In this document: in pieces, positions 33,308-46,146 of the stretch
How the letters are laid out: the number at the start of each line of letters is the position of its first letter
Numbering within the stretch: position 1 is the first letter of the stretch
Assembly: GCA_027943335.1 (NCBI GenBank)
Contig: BSBK01006441.1
Coordinates: 758,501 to 822,500, forward strand
Length of the DNA: 64,000 nucleotides
Direction: 5' to 3'
Source: Chamaecyparis obtusa
Taxonomy: Eukaryota > Streptophyta > Pinopsida > Cupressales > Cupressaceae
The notes under the pieces: generated by a model
Told to the model about the DNA's origin: nothing
Database searches by the model: none
What the model saw: only the letters and a program-made list of their open reading frames with translations
Position numbers and translations under genes: made by a program

Positions 33308-34350
33308 GTAGACACTTAAAAATGACCAATTTCTTTAACACAATAAGTTTACTAACATTCATCTTAATTGTTAAATAATCCTTATTATTTAACCAATTTG
33401 TGTCCTAATATAATCTAAATTCAAAACTATCTTTTCTCTATAATTTTATAATTAGATGATTTTAATCAATTACCTAATTATTGCATTAATTATTCATCTA
33501 TAAAGTAATTAAATAATTAATTTTTATTTGATTATTTCCTATCTTATTGAAATTAATTAAATAATCATATTATTTAGTTAATATTCATTCATTATTATTA
33601 TTATTATTATTGCATATATGTAATAATTAAATCAATTTCACTCTCACAATTAAATAAATAATATTTATTTATTTAAACTAATTATTCCTTTCATAAATAA
33701 ATAAATCACCACATGTGAAAGTAAATAAATTATTTTATTTATTTAATCATATTTATCCTCCTAAATTCTAACTCATACTCACTTTGAGTTTAACTTCTCA
33801 ATCACATCTTCTAACTCCACAAATCTCTCTCCTGACTAATCAATCTATTTAGTCTTTTATTCCACCTCATCAATTAAATCTTCAATCAAATCAGTCAACT
33901 CTTATTCTATTTTGTTGACAGGTCAATCAATCATGTTAAACAAAGCAATAAATTAAGTTGAACTCCCACTCACTCTGAGTTCAACTCTTCAATCACAACC
34001 AATCAACCCACCAATAAAGGAATTTTGATTGAAACCCCTAAAATTCTTATAAATCGAGAGTTAATTCTCTTTTTTTGGAGCCACTTTTATGATTTGAATT
34101 CTTATGATGACATGATATTAAGCTTATTATTGAGAGCCCAACATTGCATGAAGAAGGAGAACAACAAAGGAGGAATTATGGGTTTGTATATGCTTTTGTG
34201 TTATTTGATTTCAATATCTTGATTTGCATATGCATTTCTCTTGTTTCCCTTCCTCTTTTGATATTGAGAATACTAACTGCCTAACAATCTCTTTGTGGTT
34301 GAGATTTACTTGTTAATGCAGGTTTCTAGGGATTCTTACTACTCGATTAC
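33293..34350 (+). repeat. Gypsy polypurine tract and 3' LTR
   Basis: AAAAAGGGGCAAAA (33293-33306) is followed by TGTAGACACTTAAAAATGACC at 33307-33308, the usual PPT/LTR-start arrangement of plant gypsy elements. The LTR body is AT-rich with TTATTTAATTA runs. The end is not fixed because no second copy is in the window; it may lie near 34350, just before the Helitron sequence. Confidence 0.55.
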
Positions 34351-34390
34351 ACATACATGACTTAAAAAAGGACAAACATTATAATGTTGT

Positions 34391-36790
34391 TTGAAAGCTT
34401 CATGGCCTATACAACAAGCCTCTACATTAACACTCGATGACAACCAAAAAAAATCTTACACATCTACAATAAATGACAATTATTTAAATATTCACAACCT
34501 GCACATGCTTTCAATATGGAGATCTAATGTTGATTATCAGGCTGTAACTTCCAAAACAAGTGTCCTTCAATACATTTCTAAATATGCTTTCAAATAAAAA
34601 AAGAGGTCTGAAACATATATTGAAATTTTAAAGAAGATTGTAGATGGAAGTAAACTTGAAGATAAGGGCTTATTATCTTATCAAAAATTTATGATGGGAA
34701 TAATTGTAGATTGTGATATTGGAGTGCAAGAGACCTACCACATGCTGTAGAAATTGCCACTAGTTCCTAGAAGTCATGTTTTCATATCGCTTAATGTGGT
34801 AGGAAGATGTTGCAATGTATCACACAATCAAAGAATGAGAATGAATTTTCAACAAGTTATATACACCATTACATAGAGTGACCATTTGATATGGAGACTA
34901 TTTCTCTGATAAAGTCAACACAAATATATTCATATAGTTCTCAACGAAAGAAAGGAAAATGGGAAAAAAGAGAAAGAAATCAGTTGTTAATGTTCATCCT
35001 CAGTGATGATTTTGAAACATTTTGTTGGAGTGAACTCCTTTTGTATAAACATTTTCGTGACATACCTACAAACATTGGAATCACAAAAGATGAAATAATA
35101 ACAAACTGGAAATTATTCAAAACAATGATTTATACACATTAGAACATGGAATATCTTACAAAGAACATACAAATTGAAAAATAAAGATGAACATGATGAT
35201 ATAAATTATCGTAATGCCCACGATGCAGGTGTCTATGAAAGGGAATAGTTATCCCAAATGGGTGCCATAAATAATATTATAGCAAGTGAGCAGCAACTAT
35301 TGGGTAGGTGAGACTTTGATATAAAATATCCATGGAACACAAATACTATCCAAGAAGAATTTCATAAATTGTTGTCCAATTTATAAAAAAAATATTCCAG
35401 TACCAAGGAGTTATCCACCAATTAGCAGTTACCGATAGAACATTTTCCCAACTAGCACCCAAACAAGAGCTTGGATTGAATACTATACAATAGGACCATA
35501 CAAATGTATATAAAACAACACCTTTAAGAATGATAATTCAAGGGACACCAGACACAGGTAAATTATATCTAATTGACTACATCAAGAAAACCATAAACAT
35601 ATCTGCAAATGGCATTGCAAACCCATTGCTTGTTTTTGCACCAACAAGTGTTGCTGCTTATGATATACAAGAAACAATAGTACATACAATTATTTGTATC
35701 CCTATTAAAAAATTCCAACCTATGACAAGACAATCTTTAATGACCTTCTAAGAACATATCAAATACTTCATATCCATACTAATAGATGAAATTAGATTTT
35801 TAGGTCCAAAACTATAGCTAAAAATAGATAGCTGGTTGCGCCAAGCATTTTATGACAAACAACATGAATCCTTTGGTGGTATGTCTATTGTTCTTGTTGG
35901 TGACCTTGGGAAGTTACCACCTATAATGGACATACCCATATATGCATCACACTCCAATACATTGAATTTATGACACAATTTCACAACTATGATAACATTG
36001 GACACTATCTTTCAATGAAAAGTTGCGTCTGAAAGACAATTAAAATTTTGAGCTATCTTTGAAAACATAAGAAATGCTTAGCCTTACCAAAATGATTGGT
36101 AGACCCTTAAGGATTTCACAAACAATAGGTTAACTATTGAACAAAAAAAAAACACTTTGATGCATTGATCCATTTATTTGATACCAATAACCTAGTAATA
36201 GAGCATAATAAAAAGATGCTTAAGTAGTTAAACCTTCCTATTGCTCTTAGCATTGCTCAAATTGGCTGAAAAGTACATGCTGAATATGCCAATTATTAAC
36301 AACTTCCATTGGAAGCATTGTTATGTGTAAATCAACAAGTAATGTTAACAACAAACAATGGATTCTAGTTGGCCTTGTAAATAGCTCAATAGGAAAAGTC
36401 AAAGCAATTGTCTATGAAAACATTTCAAAACCACTTGAAGTGCCCAAGTATGTTGTGTTTGAATTTAAATATTACACTGGGCCCTAATGGGATATACGAA
36501 ATCCAAAATACATTCACATTTCTCTTATAGTATGAGGCAATCACACACATGATCCATTGACAATGGTGCAGGAAATTACAATACACAAATCTTAAGGTTT
36601 AACATTAAACAAAGCGACATTAGACATTGGGAGAACTGAGAAACAAGGGCTTATATTTACAACTATTTAAAGAGTAAAGAAAATTGAATATTTTCAGATT
36701 GAACCACCCTTCTCTTTTGAAAGATATGTCAAGATGCAAAATAGTGCTTATATAACCATTAGGAAAAATGATGCACACTTATAGTCATTG
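34391..36790 (+). pseudogene. Helitron Rep/PIF1 helicase, heavily decayed
   Basis: Fragments in two or more frames match the RepHel protein of plant Helitrons (rolling-circle transposons). The Helitron-like N region reads IWRSNVDYQAVTSKTSVLQY, ISKYAFK, then MMGIIVDCDIGVQE and LPLVPRSHVFISLNV (34510-34800). The PIF1-type helicase has a degraded Walker A, GTPDTGKL (35540-35570), APTSVAAYDI, a Walker B-like LIDEIRFLG (35780), FGGMSIVLVGDLGKLPPI (35875-35930), and near its C terminus LVNSSIGKVKAIVYE and VPKYVVFEF. Stops are frequent and the helicase core has lost key residues, so it is dead. Helitron ends (5' TC, 3' hairpin plus CTRR) were not located. Confidence 0.8.
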
Positions 36791-39091
36791 TCTATCGATC
36801 TATGATGTGACTTCTGCCAAATACTAAACATGTAGCTCACAAGTGCTACTTACTTTACAAATTTTTTATTTCCTCTTGAAAATGAACAGATTATGTATTT
36901 AACACTCTTTACACATATTCTCGACAATGTTGCAGACTAATTCACATATGGAAGCATCAAAGCATGCAATTATGGTATGTATGTTAAATAATGCATGCAT
37001 TTTAAAATAGTTTTTTTTGATTGGTCTCTCTCACAATGTTCTATTGCCTTAACCTTTTTATTGCCATTTTTTTTTCAGGTCCCAAAATTTGTTCTCTCCT
37101 AACATATCTTTTATTTTTGTAATTGGTACACTTTCCTAGCTACCTTGCTTTGTTAACAACTTAGTCTAAATTGCTTTTCTTTGTTGAATCAGTGACATAT
37201 AGATATATATTTCAATGATTCCTAAATTAATGATCTAGGAAGTATGATTTGTATTTCAAAACTTGTAAATCTCATTATTCAAAAAAAAGTTTGGTCACTT
37301 CTTTTTTGTTTGTGTTGTTTTACCAATAATAGAAGTATAATTTTATTTTTTGAATTTGTAAATCTCGAAGTTCAAAAATTAGTGAGCTTTCTTATTGTCT
37401 TGTCATGTTACTTTTCCATAGTGTTGCATTAATATAATATTCATTGTATTAAGAATGAACAATTTCTCAGTTTATAAGCGAATTGTACATTATGTTAGTT
37501 AAGAATATTCTTCTTGAATTGCTGCTAACAAAATATAAATGAGTGTTATTTTTATCTTGCTATCAAAACTAAGCAATTCATTTCTATAATGCTTTCCAAA
37601 AATCGCAATACACATTTCTATATTGCTGAACTATTTGGATCCCTTAAAACCTGGATCTTCTCTTCTTGAAAATAATAATTTCAAAATTGTTACAATTCAA
37701 CAATATGATAGAAAATAGCCAATAGACAAGAACATAAGCATTATGAATTTGTATTTAATATTTGTTTTCAACCTATACTTTAATGTTCATAGTGTTTAAT
37801 GCACTACACTTTATTATATCATGCATTAGTTTCTAAAAATTTATTATATCATGCATTAGCAACCAGGGTTAACCTTGGTTTACCCAACACTTTGAAAAGT
37901 CATGTAATGAGATCGTTGCTTGTAATCAATGTAATCATGGTTTTCCTGCACCTAAGATCTCTTTGTCTTGGGTTGGGATGCCAAGTATTTTTTGGGTGTT
38001 CTCTATTTAGTGTTTGCAAATTGATTCTCTCGAGGGAAAAGCTAACAATGATTGGAAGACATAAATGGATTATGTAGATTGAGATAGTGTTCATCATTTG
38101 AAGTTTAGGGTAGAATGTTGGAGTAATTAGGAGAATCACCTAATTAATTATCTAATTATGTCCTTTGTTACTTTATTTACTTAAGCCGACCTTAAGAGTG
38201 TTTTTTCTTTTATTAGATTAAACTATATTTAGTACATGTTATCACATTCATTATGATGTGGACATTTGGTAAGCTCTCTTTTAGCCATTTCCTGGGGTTT
38301 TCATCCAAGGTTTTGTAGCATTGCATGCTATATCCATATAGAAGTTTGTACTCACTTAGGCCTCACTTAAAGGTTATGTCATTCCATGATTTGATTATGT
38401 TTGATTCTTCTTACACCACTTCAAATTTTCAGACCTTATCTAGCACCTAGTTCACAGATTCTTCCATCTTCATATTGACTTGCTTCAAAATTTAAAACAT
38501 GTTTTTATGTTGGACTAGAAAATGGTATGCCATCTTGGATAGGGTCACCTAAAGATCCCTTTCTTATCCTAAAGGGCCCCAATTTTGGACCCTCCAATGA
38601 TAAAAAAAAGTGAGTGGGAATTCTATCTCCATGTTGACTTGCTTCAAAATTTCAAAAATGTTTCAAGCCTTAGGAGTTGATTCTAACATCTTATTTTCTA
38701 CTTTGACAAGAGCACCACTATCATAATGTGGATAGCACATATATTTGGACATCAAATATTGTTCGATAATAATATTTTCATTTTGCAAAAATATGTAGAC
38801 ACCCTTTGAAAGATTTCCTAATCTTTAAAGTAAACAATGCCCCTCATAAAATTTTGGAAACAACTTGAATACGTTGAAAGAAATTCAGTCAAAAATTTGA
38901 TAGATGGGAGTATTTCTTGTGAAAAGGAGCAAGGAGAAATGGGTAAAAAAAAAATGTTAGAATCAACTCAAAATGGTGCAAAACATACTTGTGGGGCATC
39001 CAAAAAACTAAATTGCTTAATTTATTTTTGGTTGATTGGCTAGACCTCACAACTCAAAAATAATTACAGGGCACAGTCTGTACATGAATTG
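36791..39091. other. Unassigned AT-rich sequence
   Basis: No gene or element structure was recognised except the dispersed repeat at 37743-37965 and a small duplicated phrase (TTGACTTGCTTCAAAATTT at about 38477 and 38636). Confidence 0.35.
37743..37965 (+). repeat. Dispersed repeat, copy 1 (partner at 45438)
   Basis: About 220 bp containing ACTTTAATGTTCATAGTG, two copies of TTTATTATATCATGCATTAG and GTTAACCTTGGTTTACCCA. It is clearly related to 45438-45655 in the same orientation. No ends or target duplications are evident. Confidence 0.7.
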
Positions 39092-39096
39092 AAAAC

Positions 39097-39324
39097 TATT
39101 AGAGTAAAAGGTTCTTTTTACCTTTTATTTCTCTCTGAAGATTCTCTTATGGTTTGTCATTCTCCTTTTATAAGGATGAATCTTGTATTTTGTTTTTTTA
39201 CTCTCTCTCTAATTTGATTTTATTCTTGGGAGCTATTGCGTTTGTCTCCATTCTTCTCTTGTGATAGGTTATTTCAAATGCAAGTATTCAAGGGTTGTGA
39301 AGATTTGTATTCTCAAATATTTCA
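39097..39324 (+). repeat. 5' LTR of the second copia
   Basis: 228 bp, TATTAGAGTAAAAGG to CAAATATTTCA, with matching length and sequence to 44587-44814. It contains CTCCTTTTATAAGGATG, a likely TATA region near 39163-39182. Confidence 0.92.
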
Positions 39325-40560
39325 TGGTATCAGAGCTCAAATCTGCTATTGCTTGTTCTTGATATGTTGAAGTTTTATGGAGCTTTGAGGTTTTTAGTTT
39401 TTTCAAATTTTTTGGATTGGATATGGGGGCTCTCTTAATTTATGGACATTTTTGGCTCACAAGGACCTCACAATTGAGCTCAAAATGCCCAAAAACCCCC
39501 ATTTCCATCTAAGGCATATCGATTTTGGCCAACGTTGACCTCTGAGGATTTTTTTGCCTCAAGGCCATACGACCTGGGCACGCTTCCCCCCCAAAAAAAA
39601 GCATTGGGGGGTGCACCACCCAATAGTCACCACTAAGTGTGGCCCCACCAAATGTAGTGGCTCGCAGAGTGGTCCTACCACGCAGTCACCACAACAGTGT
39701 CATTGCGGGTGATCACCGCTTGGTCATCCCGTTGGTGGCACTACAGTTTAACATGTGGTTTGACATGCGGTAACCACGCTTGTCACCATTGGGTCAATAC
39801 TGTGACTGTCGATGGTTACACATCAGCTGACGTCAACAATTTTAATTGCTTTTACCCCCTCTTCAAGCTCTTATTTGAAAGTACAGTTGGTTTTTGGCTT
39901 GCAACTTGGACGTCTGATCTCGAAATTGGGCATACAATATACCAATGGAAAGCTCTTTCCAAGCCTGATCTAGATTTGAAAGTTTGGTTTTGTTATTTGT
40001 TATTTTTTCACTATTTTTGTTGTCAAAGTCAGGGGTTCCTCTGTACACTTGACATTTCACACCTCCTGCACTCTGGGATTGATAACTCTTGCATCCAGGA
40101 TCCGTTTTTGACAAAAAAGATATCGAAAGAAAGGTATTTTTGATCTTGATCTAGATTTGAAGGCTTGCATTTGTAATTTCATCATTTTTTGCTCATTTTT
40201 TCTGTCAAAGCCCGAGATATCTCTTCGCACTCCAGGAGCCATAACTTTTGCATTCGGGCTCCATTTTTGAAAAACAAAATATCGCTGGAAAGATCTTCTT
40301 GAGATCTATTCAAATCTGGCATTTTAAAATTTTTTTTCTCAATTACACATAAATGTTTCTGAAACACTTCTTTCTTTCTTTCTAGAATTCATATTGTATT
40401 GGAGTTTGGGTTCCCTATTTGTGGGGGGGGGGTGTTTTTTCTCTTGCTTTTTGTCATTTATTTCAAAAAACCAGAACACCAAAACACAAACCCTTCTGCA
40501 ACTTCTATATAATTATGAAAGAAAACTAATAACTAAAAAAAAGAGATATCAAATCAGTTG
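39325..40560 (+). other. PBS and long leader of the second copia
   Basis: The PBS is TGGTATCAGAGC at 39325-39336. The leader is unusually long (about 1.2 kb). It contains a GC-richer part (39520-39830) and a repeated phrase about 180 bp apart (GATCTAGATTTGAAAG near 39967 and GATCTAGATTTGAAGG near 40147, with CTCTTGCATCC / CTTTTGCATTC-like text). It also has a run of ten G (about 40423). No coding domain was recognised. Confidence 0.6.
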
Positions 40561-41520
40561 TCAGCATGACAGATCCAATATCAGTTGAGCTTCTCACTCC
40601 ACATAATTATCAGATCTAGAAAAATTGTATGATGAGGCTTCTCATATCACATGGATTGGTCTTGTATGGATGAGGAACAACCTCATTTGACTTGTCCCTA
40701 TGAAGTCATGCAATAGAGGAACAAAATGGCTGAGACTATGGGCATGTTATCTCTGCGTATTTCTGACAACCTTCTTTTTTTATCTTGATGATTGTCTCAC
40801 TCCTCGAGATATGTGGACACAGTTTCATACACTCTTTGGTATGGTTAATGAATTCAAGGAACTTTGATAGATGCAGAATTGACTTCAATGGTTCCTAATT
40901 CTTTCCCTTCTTTTGAGGATTTCTTAATGAAATTCAAATCCATCAGATCTATTTTACAAGGTTGTGGAAAGAACAAGATAGATATTGAGTGTACCTACTT
41001 GATTCTTCCTAAGTGTTGAGGAAAATTTTAGATTTTCTCTTCTACTTTACATTCCACAATGGATTCTTTGGGTCCAAGATTTGTTATGCCTTCTTTTGAG
41101 GTATTTTGTGATTGTTTGACTAGAGAGAAATCTAAGATTAAATAGTTGGATTCTCTCTCAAGATCAAATAACCAAACATTGGTTGCTCAACCACATATGA
41201 ACAATAAGAAGCCCAAATCGAAGCCCAAGAAAGATTCAGTTGACAGAGAGAGTCCCTCCAAGCCATCTCCAAAATCATATTCCAAATATGATTCCAAAAC
41301 AAATTCCAGTTTCAAACAGGGAAATTCTTCAAAAACTAGTGAGTCTTCCTCCAAGACAAAGAAGAAATCAAGAGAATCTTGTAGTTTCTATGGAAAAGAA
41401 GGCCATCTAGTTTCCAAGTGTTGGACATGGCTTGAGGCTTTAGAAGAGTTCATGCAACAACATCATATCTCCTCTCCTCTCCTCGACCTCCTTCCTCTTC
41501 CACCAGCAAAGGCCATGCTC
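40561..41520 (+). pseudogene. Copia gag remnant of the second element
   Basis: The N-terminal part is broken by stops. The open stretch from 41146 encodes a lysine/serine-rich segment and a degenerate zinc knuckle, CSFYGKEGHLVSKC, in which the second cysteine is tyrosine. Upstream, phrases such as DMWTQFHTLFGMVNEFKEL (about 40810) resemble the copia gag UBN2 region. Confidence 0.7.
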
Positions 41521-44340
41521 TTTTTGCTTGAACTATATCTACAGATTCTCCATGGATCATTGATTCAGGTGCTTCGCACCATATTTCACACTCACCTAGA
41601 TTGGTTACCTCACATGCTCAGAGTGCTACTACACATATTGTATTTGGTGACTCAATATAGCTTTCAATTACTAATTCTGGAACTGTTTCATTGGATGGTG
41701 GTTCTCTACAGGATGTTCTTTTAGTTCTGGCCATTGCTATGAACCTCTTGTTTGTTTATCAGTTTTGTCATTCTGGCTCTAGTAAGATAGTTGAGTTCTC
41801 ACCACATGATGTGGTTATTCAAGACCTCTATGATCCTAATTTAGTTTTTTCTATTGGGAGTGTTGATTCAGAGTCTCATTTATACAAGTTTGATGGCTTC
41901 GAGAGTTCTAATTCTATAGGTGTTTCTCTTGTTACTCATGCAAACACAGTTAGTAAGCTTTGGCATGAGCATTTTGGCCTTGCCAACTATTGATATCTAC
42001 AACATATGAGTACACAGGAGCTAGTGATTGGGCTACCTAAAATCTCTTGTACTGATGGTGTTTGTCATGGTTGTGCACTTGGAAAACATCACAAAGATCC
42101 CTTTCCGATAGGTAGATCCTCACATGCTCTAGCACCTTTGGAGTTGATACACAATGATCTTATGTCATTTCCCACTCCATTTTCTGGTGCCCAACATGTA
42201 CTTACCTTCATAGATGATTTCTCTAGATGCACATGGGTGTAATTCTTGAAGTACAACTCTAATGTCTTTGATTCATTTCAAATCTTTAAGACATTTATAG
42301 AGAAATAATTTGGTCTTTCTCTCAGGAATATACACACTAAGAATGGGGGGAATATGTGAATTAGCCTTTCAAAGATTTTTGCGTTGAGCATGGTTTACAA
42401 CATCAGTTCACAGTTCCTCATTTTCCTTAGTAGAATGAGATTGCTGAGAGAAAGAACAAAACATTACGGGAGATGGCCAATTGTATGCTATAGTCTCGAG
42501 CTATGAGTGCTTCCTTTTGGGATGAGACTATCAATTATGCCACCTATATTTAGAATCAGATACCTCACAAGGCATTATGACATTTGAGTCTTGAGGAGGC
42601 TTAGAATCATGTCAAGCCTGATGTTTCTACATTCAAAGTTTTTGGTAGTGAGGCTTGGGCATTTATTCTATATGCTTACAGGAAAGCCATGGAGAGGACA
42701 AGTTGACCACTCATATTTGTTGGCTATTGTGAGGATGTGAAGGCATAGAGGTTGTTTGACCTTGATTCTAGAGAAGTCTTATTTTGGCAAGATGTTTAGT
42801 TTGATGAGTGCTATCCTCAGATAGATCCTCCATTTTCATCTTCTTGCTCACTACCTAGTATGTCCTCTTCTCCTCTACAAGATTCTATATCCTTTGAGGA
42901 AAATTTAGATGGTGATCCACCTTCCCCACCTCCACTAGATATTCAACAAGTGCCCAAGTGGTCTCGTGATACTGTTGATGCAACTGGACCTTTGGCAGGT
43001 GATCCTTCAGATACTTGTCGCAATCACGCTTAGACATTTGGTTCTAGTCTTCTGAGTCAAGCCATTTCCAATGACCCTTATAAGTTTTCAGAGGCTTAGA
43101 CATTTGGTTCTACTCTCCCTCGTAGCTTCACATGGATGGACAATGTTTCAGATGGATGTAAAGAGTGCTTTCTTGCATGAAGACCTACACGAGGAGATCT
43201 ATATGGAGAAGCCTCAGGGTTTTATGCATGATTCCTCTTTAGTTTTTAGACTTCGACGGTCACTATATGGTCTCAAAAAATCCCCTAGGGCTTGGTATGA
43301 GAAGATGGACTCTTTTCTACTTTCTTCACACTTCACTCATTATCATTCTAATCCTATAGTGTACATTCAGTGTCATGAGGGTGATCTTTTGATTCTTGTG
43401 CTATATGTTGATGACCTTCTTCTCAAAGGTAGCTCATCCTCTATGCTTCAGAGTGTTCAGAGATCTTTGATGGAGCAATTTGAGATGACAGATCTTGGTC
43501 TTTTGCACTATTTTTCGGGCCTACATGTTATTCAATCTTCAGATGGGATTTCCCTACTCTAGCATAAGTATGCTCTTGATATGCTCCAACGATTTGGCAT
43601 GCTTGATTGCAAGCTTGTCCCCACACATTTTTAGTTAGGTGTTATTTTTTCACCATCATGTCTTACTCCTTTAGTAGACTCTACTTTGTACAAACAATTG
43701 GTTGGCAGTTTGTTGTACCTGACACACACACACACACACACACATCCTAATCTTTCCTTTGTGGTTGGCCTTGTCTCTCGATTCTCACAAGATCCACATG
43801 AGAGTCATTGTTAAGATGCCAAACGTATCTTGAGGTACATTTGGGGCACTACTTTGTATAGAATTACCTACTCATCAGGAGATCCTCACATTATTGGCTT
43901 CACTGACTCTGATTGGGCTGATGATACCACTTATCAAAAGTCTACTTCTGGCTTTGTTTTTTGTCTTGGTTCTGGTCCTATCACATGGTCTTGCAAGAAG
44001 AAAACTGCTTGTGCATTATCATCTACAAAGGTAGAATACCGAGCAATTGTGTTTTATGGCTTTGACATACGATGACTGAGTTTGGATTTCCTCTAGACAA
44101 TCCCACTCTTCTATGGTGGGACAATCAGGGTGCTATTCACAATTTTTCAACCTAGCAGAACATTAGCAGACCAAAAATATTGAGATCCACATGCACTTCA
44201 TTTGTCAGTTGATCCAAGATGGTGTTCTTATCTTGGATTATATTCCTATAGCTGAGCAGGTTGTTGACATCTTCACTAAATCTTTTGCCTCACTGCACTA
44301 TCTTCAGTTGCACTCGATGCTTGGGGTGAAGGAAGTTGTC
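41521..44340 (+). pseudogene. Copia Pol remnant with internal RT deletion
   Basis: The GAG-pre-integrase region LWHEHFGLANY and CHGCALGKHH (41958-42095) leads into the integrase core, LIHNDLMSF and FIDDFSRCTWV (42150-42240), with stops after it. The reverse transcriptase begins abruptly at FQMDVKSAFLHEDL (about 43143) and has YGLKKSPRAWYEKM and LYVDDLLLKG (43400-43430). RNase H has GFTDSDWADD, KSTSGFVF and ALSSTKVEYRA (43890-44050). The roughly 80 residues that normally precede QMDVKSAF are missing, apparently by deletion between two copies of TTAGACATTTGGTTCTA (43031 and 43096). A (CA)n run at 43722-43743 falls within the region between RT and RNase H. Confidence 0.88.
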
Positions 44341-44586
44341 CTTGGGGGGTTTTTGTGAGGTCTTCCTTCCTTCATGTTTTTTAGCATGTTGTTTCATCTC
44401 TTTTTGGAGTATATTTTTTTTCCATGCACAGTTTTCTCTATTTCTCCACTTTTTAGAGATTTGGTTGTGATTATGTACCTCATCAAGCCTTGTTGTCGGG
44501 ACTCAAATTTTTTTTCCAGCTTGTTTTTCTTTAGCTTCTTTAGCTTTTAGTTTGCAGCTTCTCCCTAAGCTCATCTTAAGGGGGGG
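44341..44586 (+). other. 3' untranslated region and polypurine tract, second copia
   Basis: Non-coding spacer ending with CTTAAGGGGGGG immediately before TGTTAGAG of the 3' LTR. The G-rich purine run is the plus-strand primer. Confidence 0.8.
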
Positions 44587-44814
44587 TGTTAGAGTAAAAG
44601 ATTCTTTTTACCTTTTATTCCTCTTTGAAGTTTCTCTTAGGGTTTCTCATTCTCCTTTTATAAGGATGAATCTTGTATTTTATTTTTTTACTCTCTCTAA
44701 TGCAATTTTACTCTTGAGAGCTATTGCAGTTTGTCACCATTCTTCTCTTGTGACAGGTTATTTCAACATGAAGGTATTCATGGGTTGTGAAGATTTGTAT
44801 TCTCAAATCTTTCA
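44587..44814 (+). repeat. 3' LTR of the second copia
   Basis: 228 bp, TGTTAGAGTAAAAG to CAAATCTTTCA, followed by the AAAAC target duplication. Confidence 0.93.
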
Positions 44815-44819
44815 AAAAC

Positions 44820-46146
44820 AACCAACTTTCCACCCAAAGAAAACTGAACAATATATTTTACCAAAATAAATAGAGCATGCCTCATTGGAAGACCTACATT
44901 GTTAGTAATTTAGCTTTTCATAACTAAACCATGGTTATTTATTTTCCAACAAAGAAAACTGTGTGGTTATCACAATTTTTTTTTTGTCAACAAACACCAA
45001 AGTATTATTAAGAAATTGTAAATAACTTACAAGAAAAACTAATACAATAGCAACTAGAGGAGAGGAAAATAAAATGGTCATACACATTGAAAAAATAAGA
45101 ATATGTTTTACAATCATAACTATATGACAAAAACATCAAGTGTTTGTAGTTGTTTGTAGTAGGTGTTATAGGTTTTTCCTAACTCATTTGAGTGGGTGTA
45201 CAACACACAAAACTTCTTGGAAATGGCTCATTCCTTAAAAGGGTTGTGTTCCAACAATAGTTACATCAAAACCATAGTGAAACCAAAACTACATATAAAA
45301 AATGAGTGTAGATCCAAGCTTCCTCGATCATGTGGATACATGGTATGTAGGTACTCTAGAAGGTGAAGGAAGCCTCTAGTACACATGTATCTTGGATATA
45401 GCTTGGGTATTAACCATTACATCACCATCATTATAATTTTGTATTTGGTGTTTTTTTCTCAACCTACACTTTAATGTTCATAGTGTTGAATACACTAGAC
45501 TTTATTAAATCATGCATTAGTTTCCAATAGTTTATTATATCATGCATTACCAGCCATTGTTAACCTTGGTTTACCCACCCCTTTGAAAATACATCTAATA
45601 AGATCATTGTTTGTACCCAATGTAAAAATGGTTTCTCTACACCCAAATTCTCTTTGGCTATTCAACCATGCCCATGAATTGAAACTCTAATCACTTAGAA
45701 AATGACACCACCCCAACAAACATCCCTACCTATGCATTAACCATAATTTTTGTGCACACATTTGGCTTTTGTTATTGGCTTCATTTTTTTTAGCCAAGTA
45801 TCGAATATGAGAAGGATATGGAACTATCATGGGAAAATGAACATACACTTCAATGTTCAAGCAAGGAATAAACCATCAAATCTTAACATTCAATGGGTAT
45901 GAAATAACTATTATTTTAGCTTAAAAAGGAAATCACCTTGATGATAAGAGAAACTGGTAAAATGTCCATTTTGAAAAACTATTATTCTTTAGAATGACCA
46001 TTTTGAAAAATTATCATTCTTGTCATATGCTTTTTCAAAATCGAGGAGAATCATTGTTGCATTCTACCCATCAACTTTTGCGCAGTTTAATGCTTCCCAA
46101 CTAGTGATCAAATTTTCCAGTCTTACTGAGTTTAACTATAAACAAG
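44820..46146. other. Unassigned sequence with a dispersed repeat
   Basis: Contains the second copy of the dispersed repeat (45438-45655). Otherwise no gene or element structure was recognised. Confidence 0.35.
45438..45655 (+). repeat. Dispersed repeat, copy 2 (partner at 37743)
   Basis: Shares ACTTTAATGTTCATAGTG, TTTATTATATCATGCATTA and GTTAACCTTGGTTTACCCA with 37743-37965, in the same orientation and order, but with substitutions throughout. Confidence 0.7.

Larger units (their letters stand above)
39097..44814 (+). mobile_element. Complete-structure Ty1/copia retrotransposon (5718 bp)
   Basis: The LTRs at 39097-39324 and 44587-44814 are both 228 bp and highly similar. The element is flanked by identical 5-bp target duplications AAAAC (39092-39096 and 44815-44819). 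A perfect tRNA-Met PBS TGGTATCAGAGC follows the 5' LTR (39325-39336) and a TTAAGGGGGGG purine tract precedes the 3' LTR. The 5' LTR first dinucleotide is TA instead of TG. The coding part shows copia order but carries many stops and a deletion in reverse transcriptase. Confidence 0.95.

Noticed and set aside
39697..40143. 148-codon ORF in the leader of the second copia
   Set aside because: It precedes gag, has low-complexity aromatic-rich content and no family similarity; likely chance in leader sequence.
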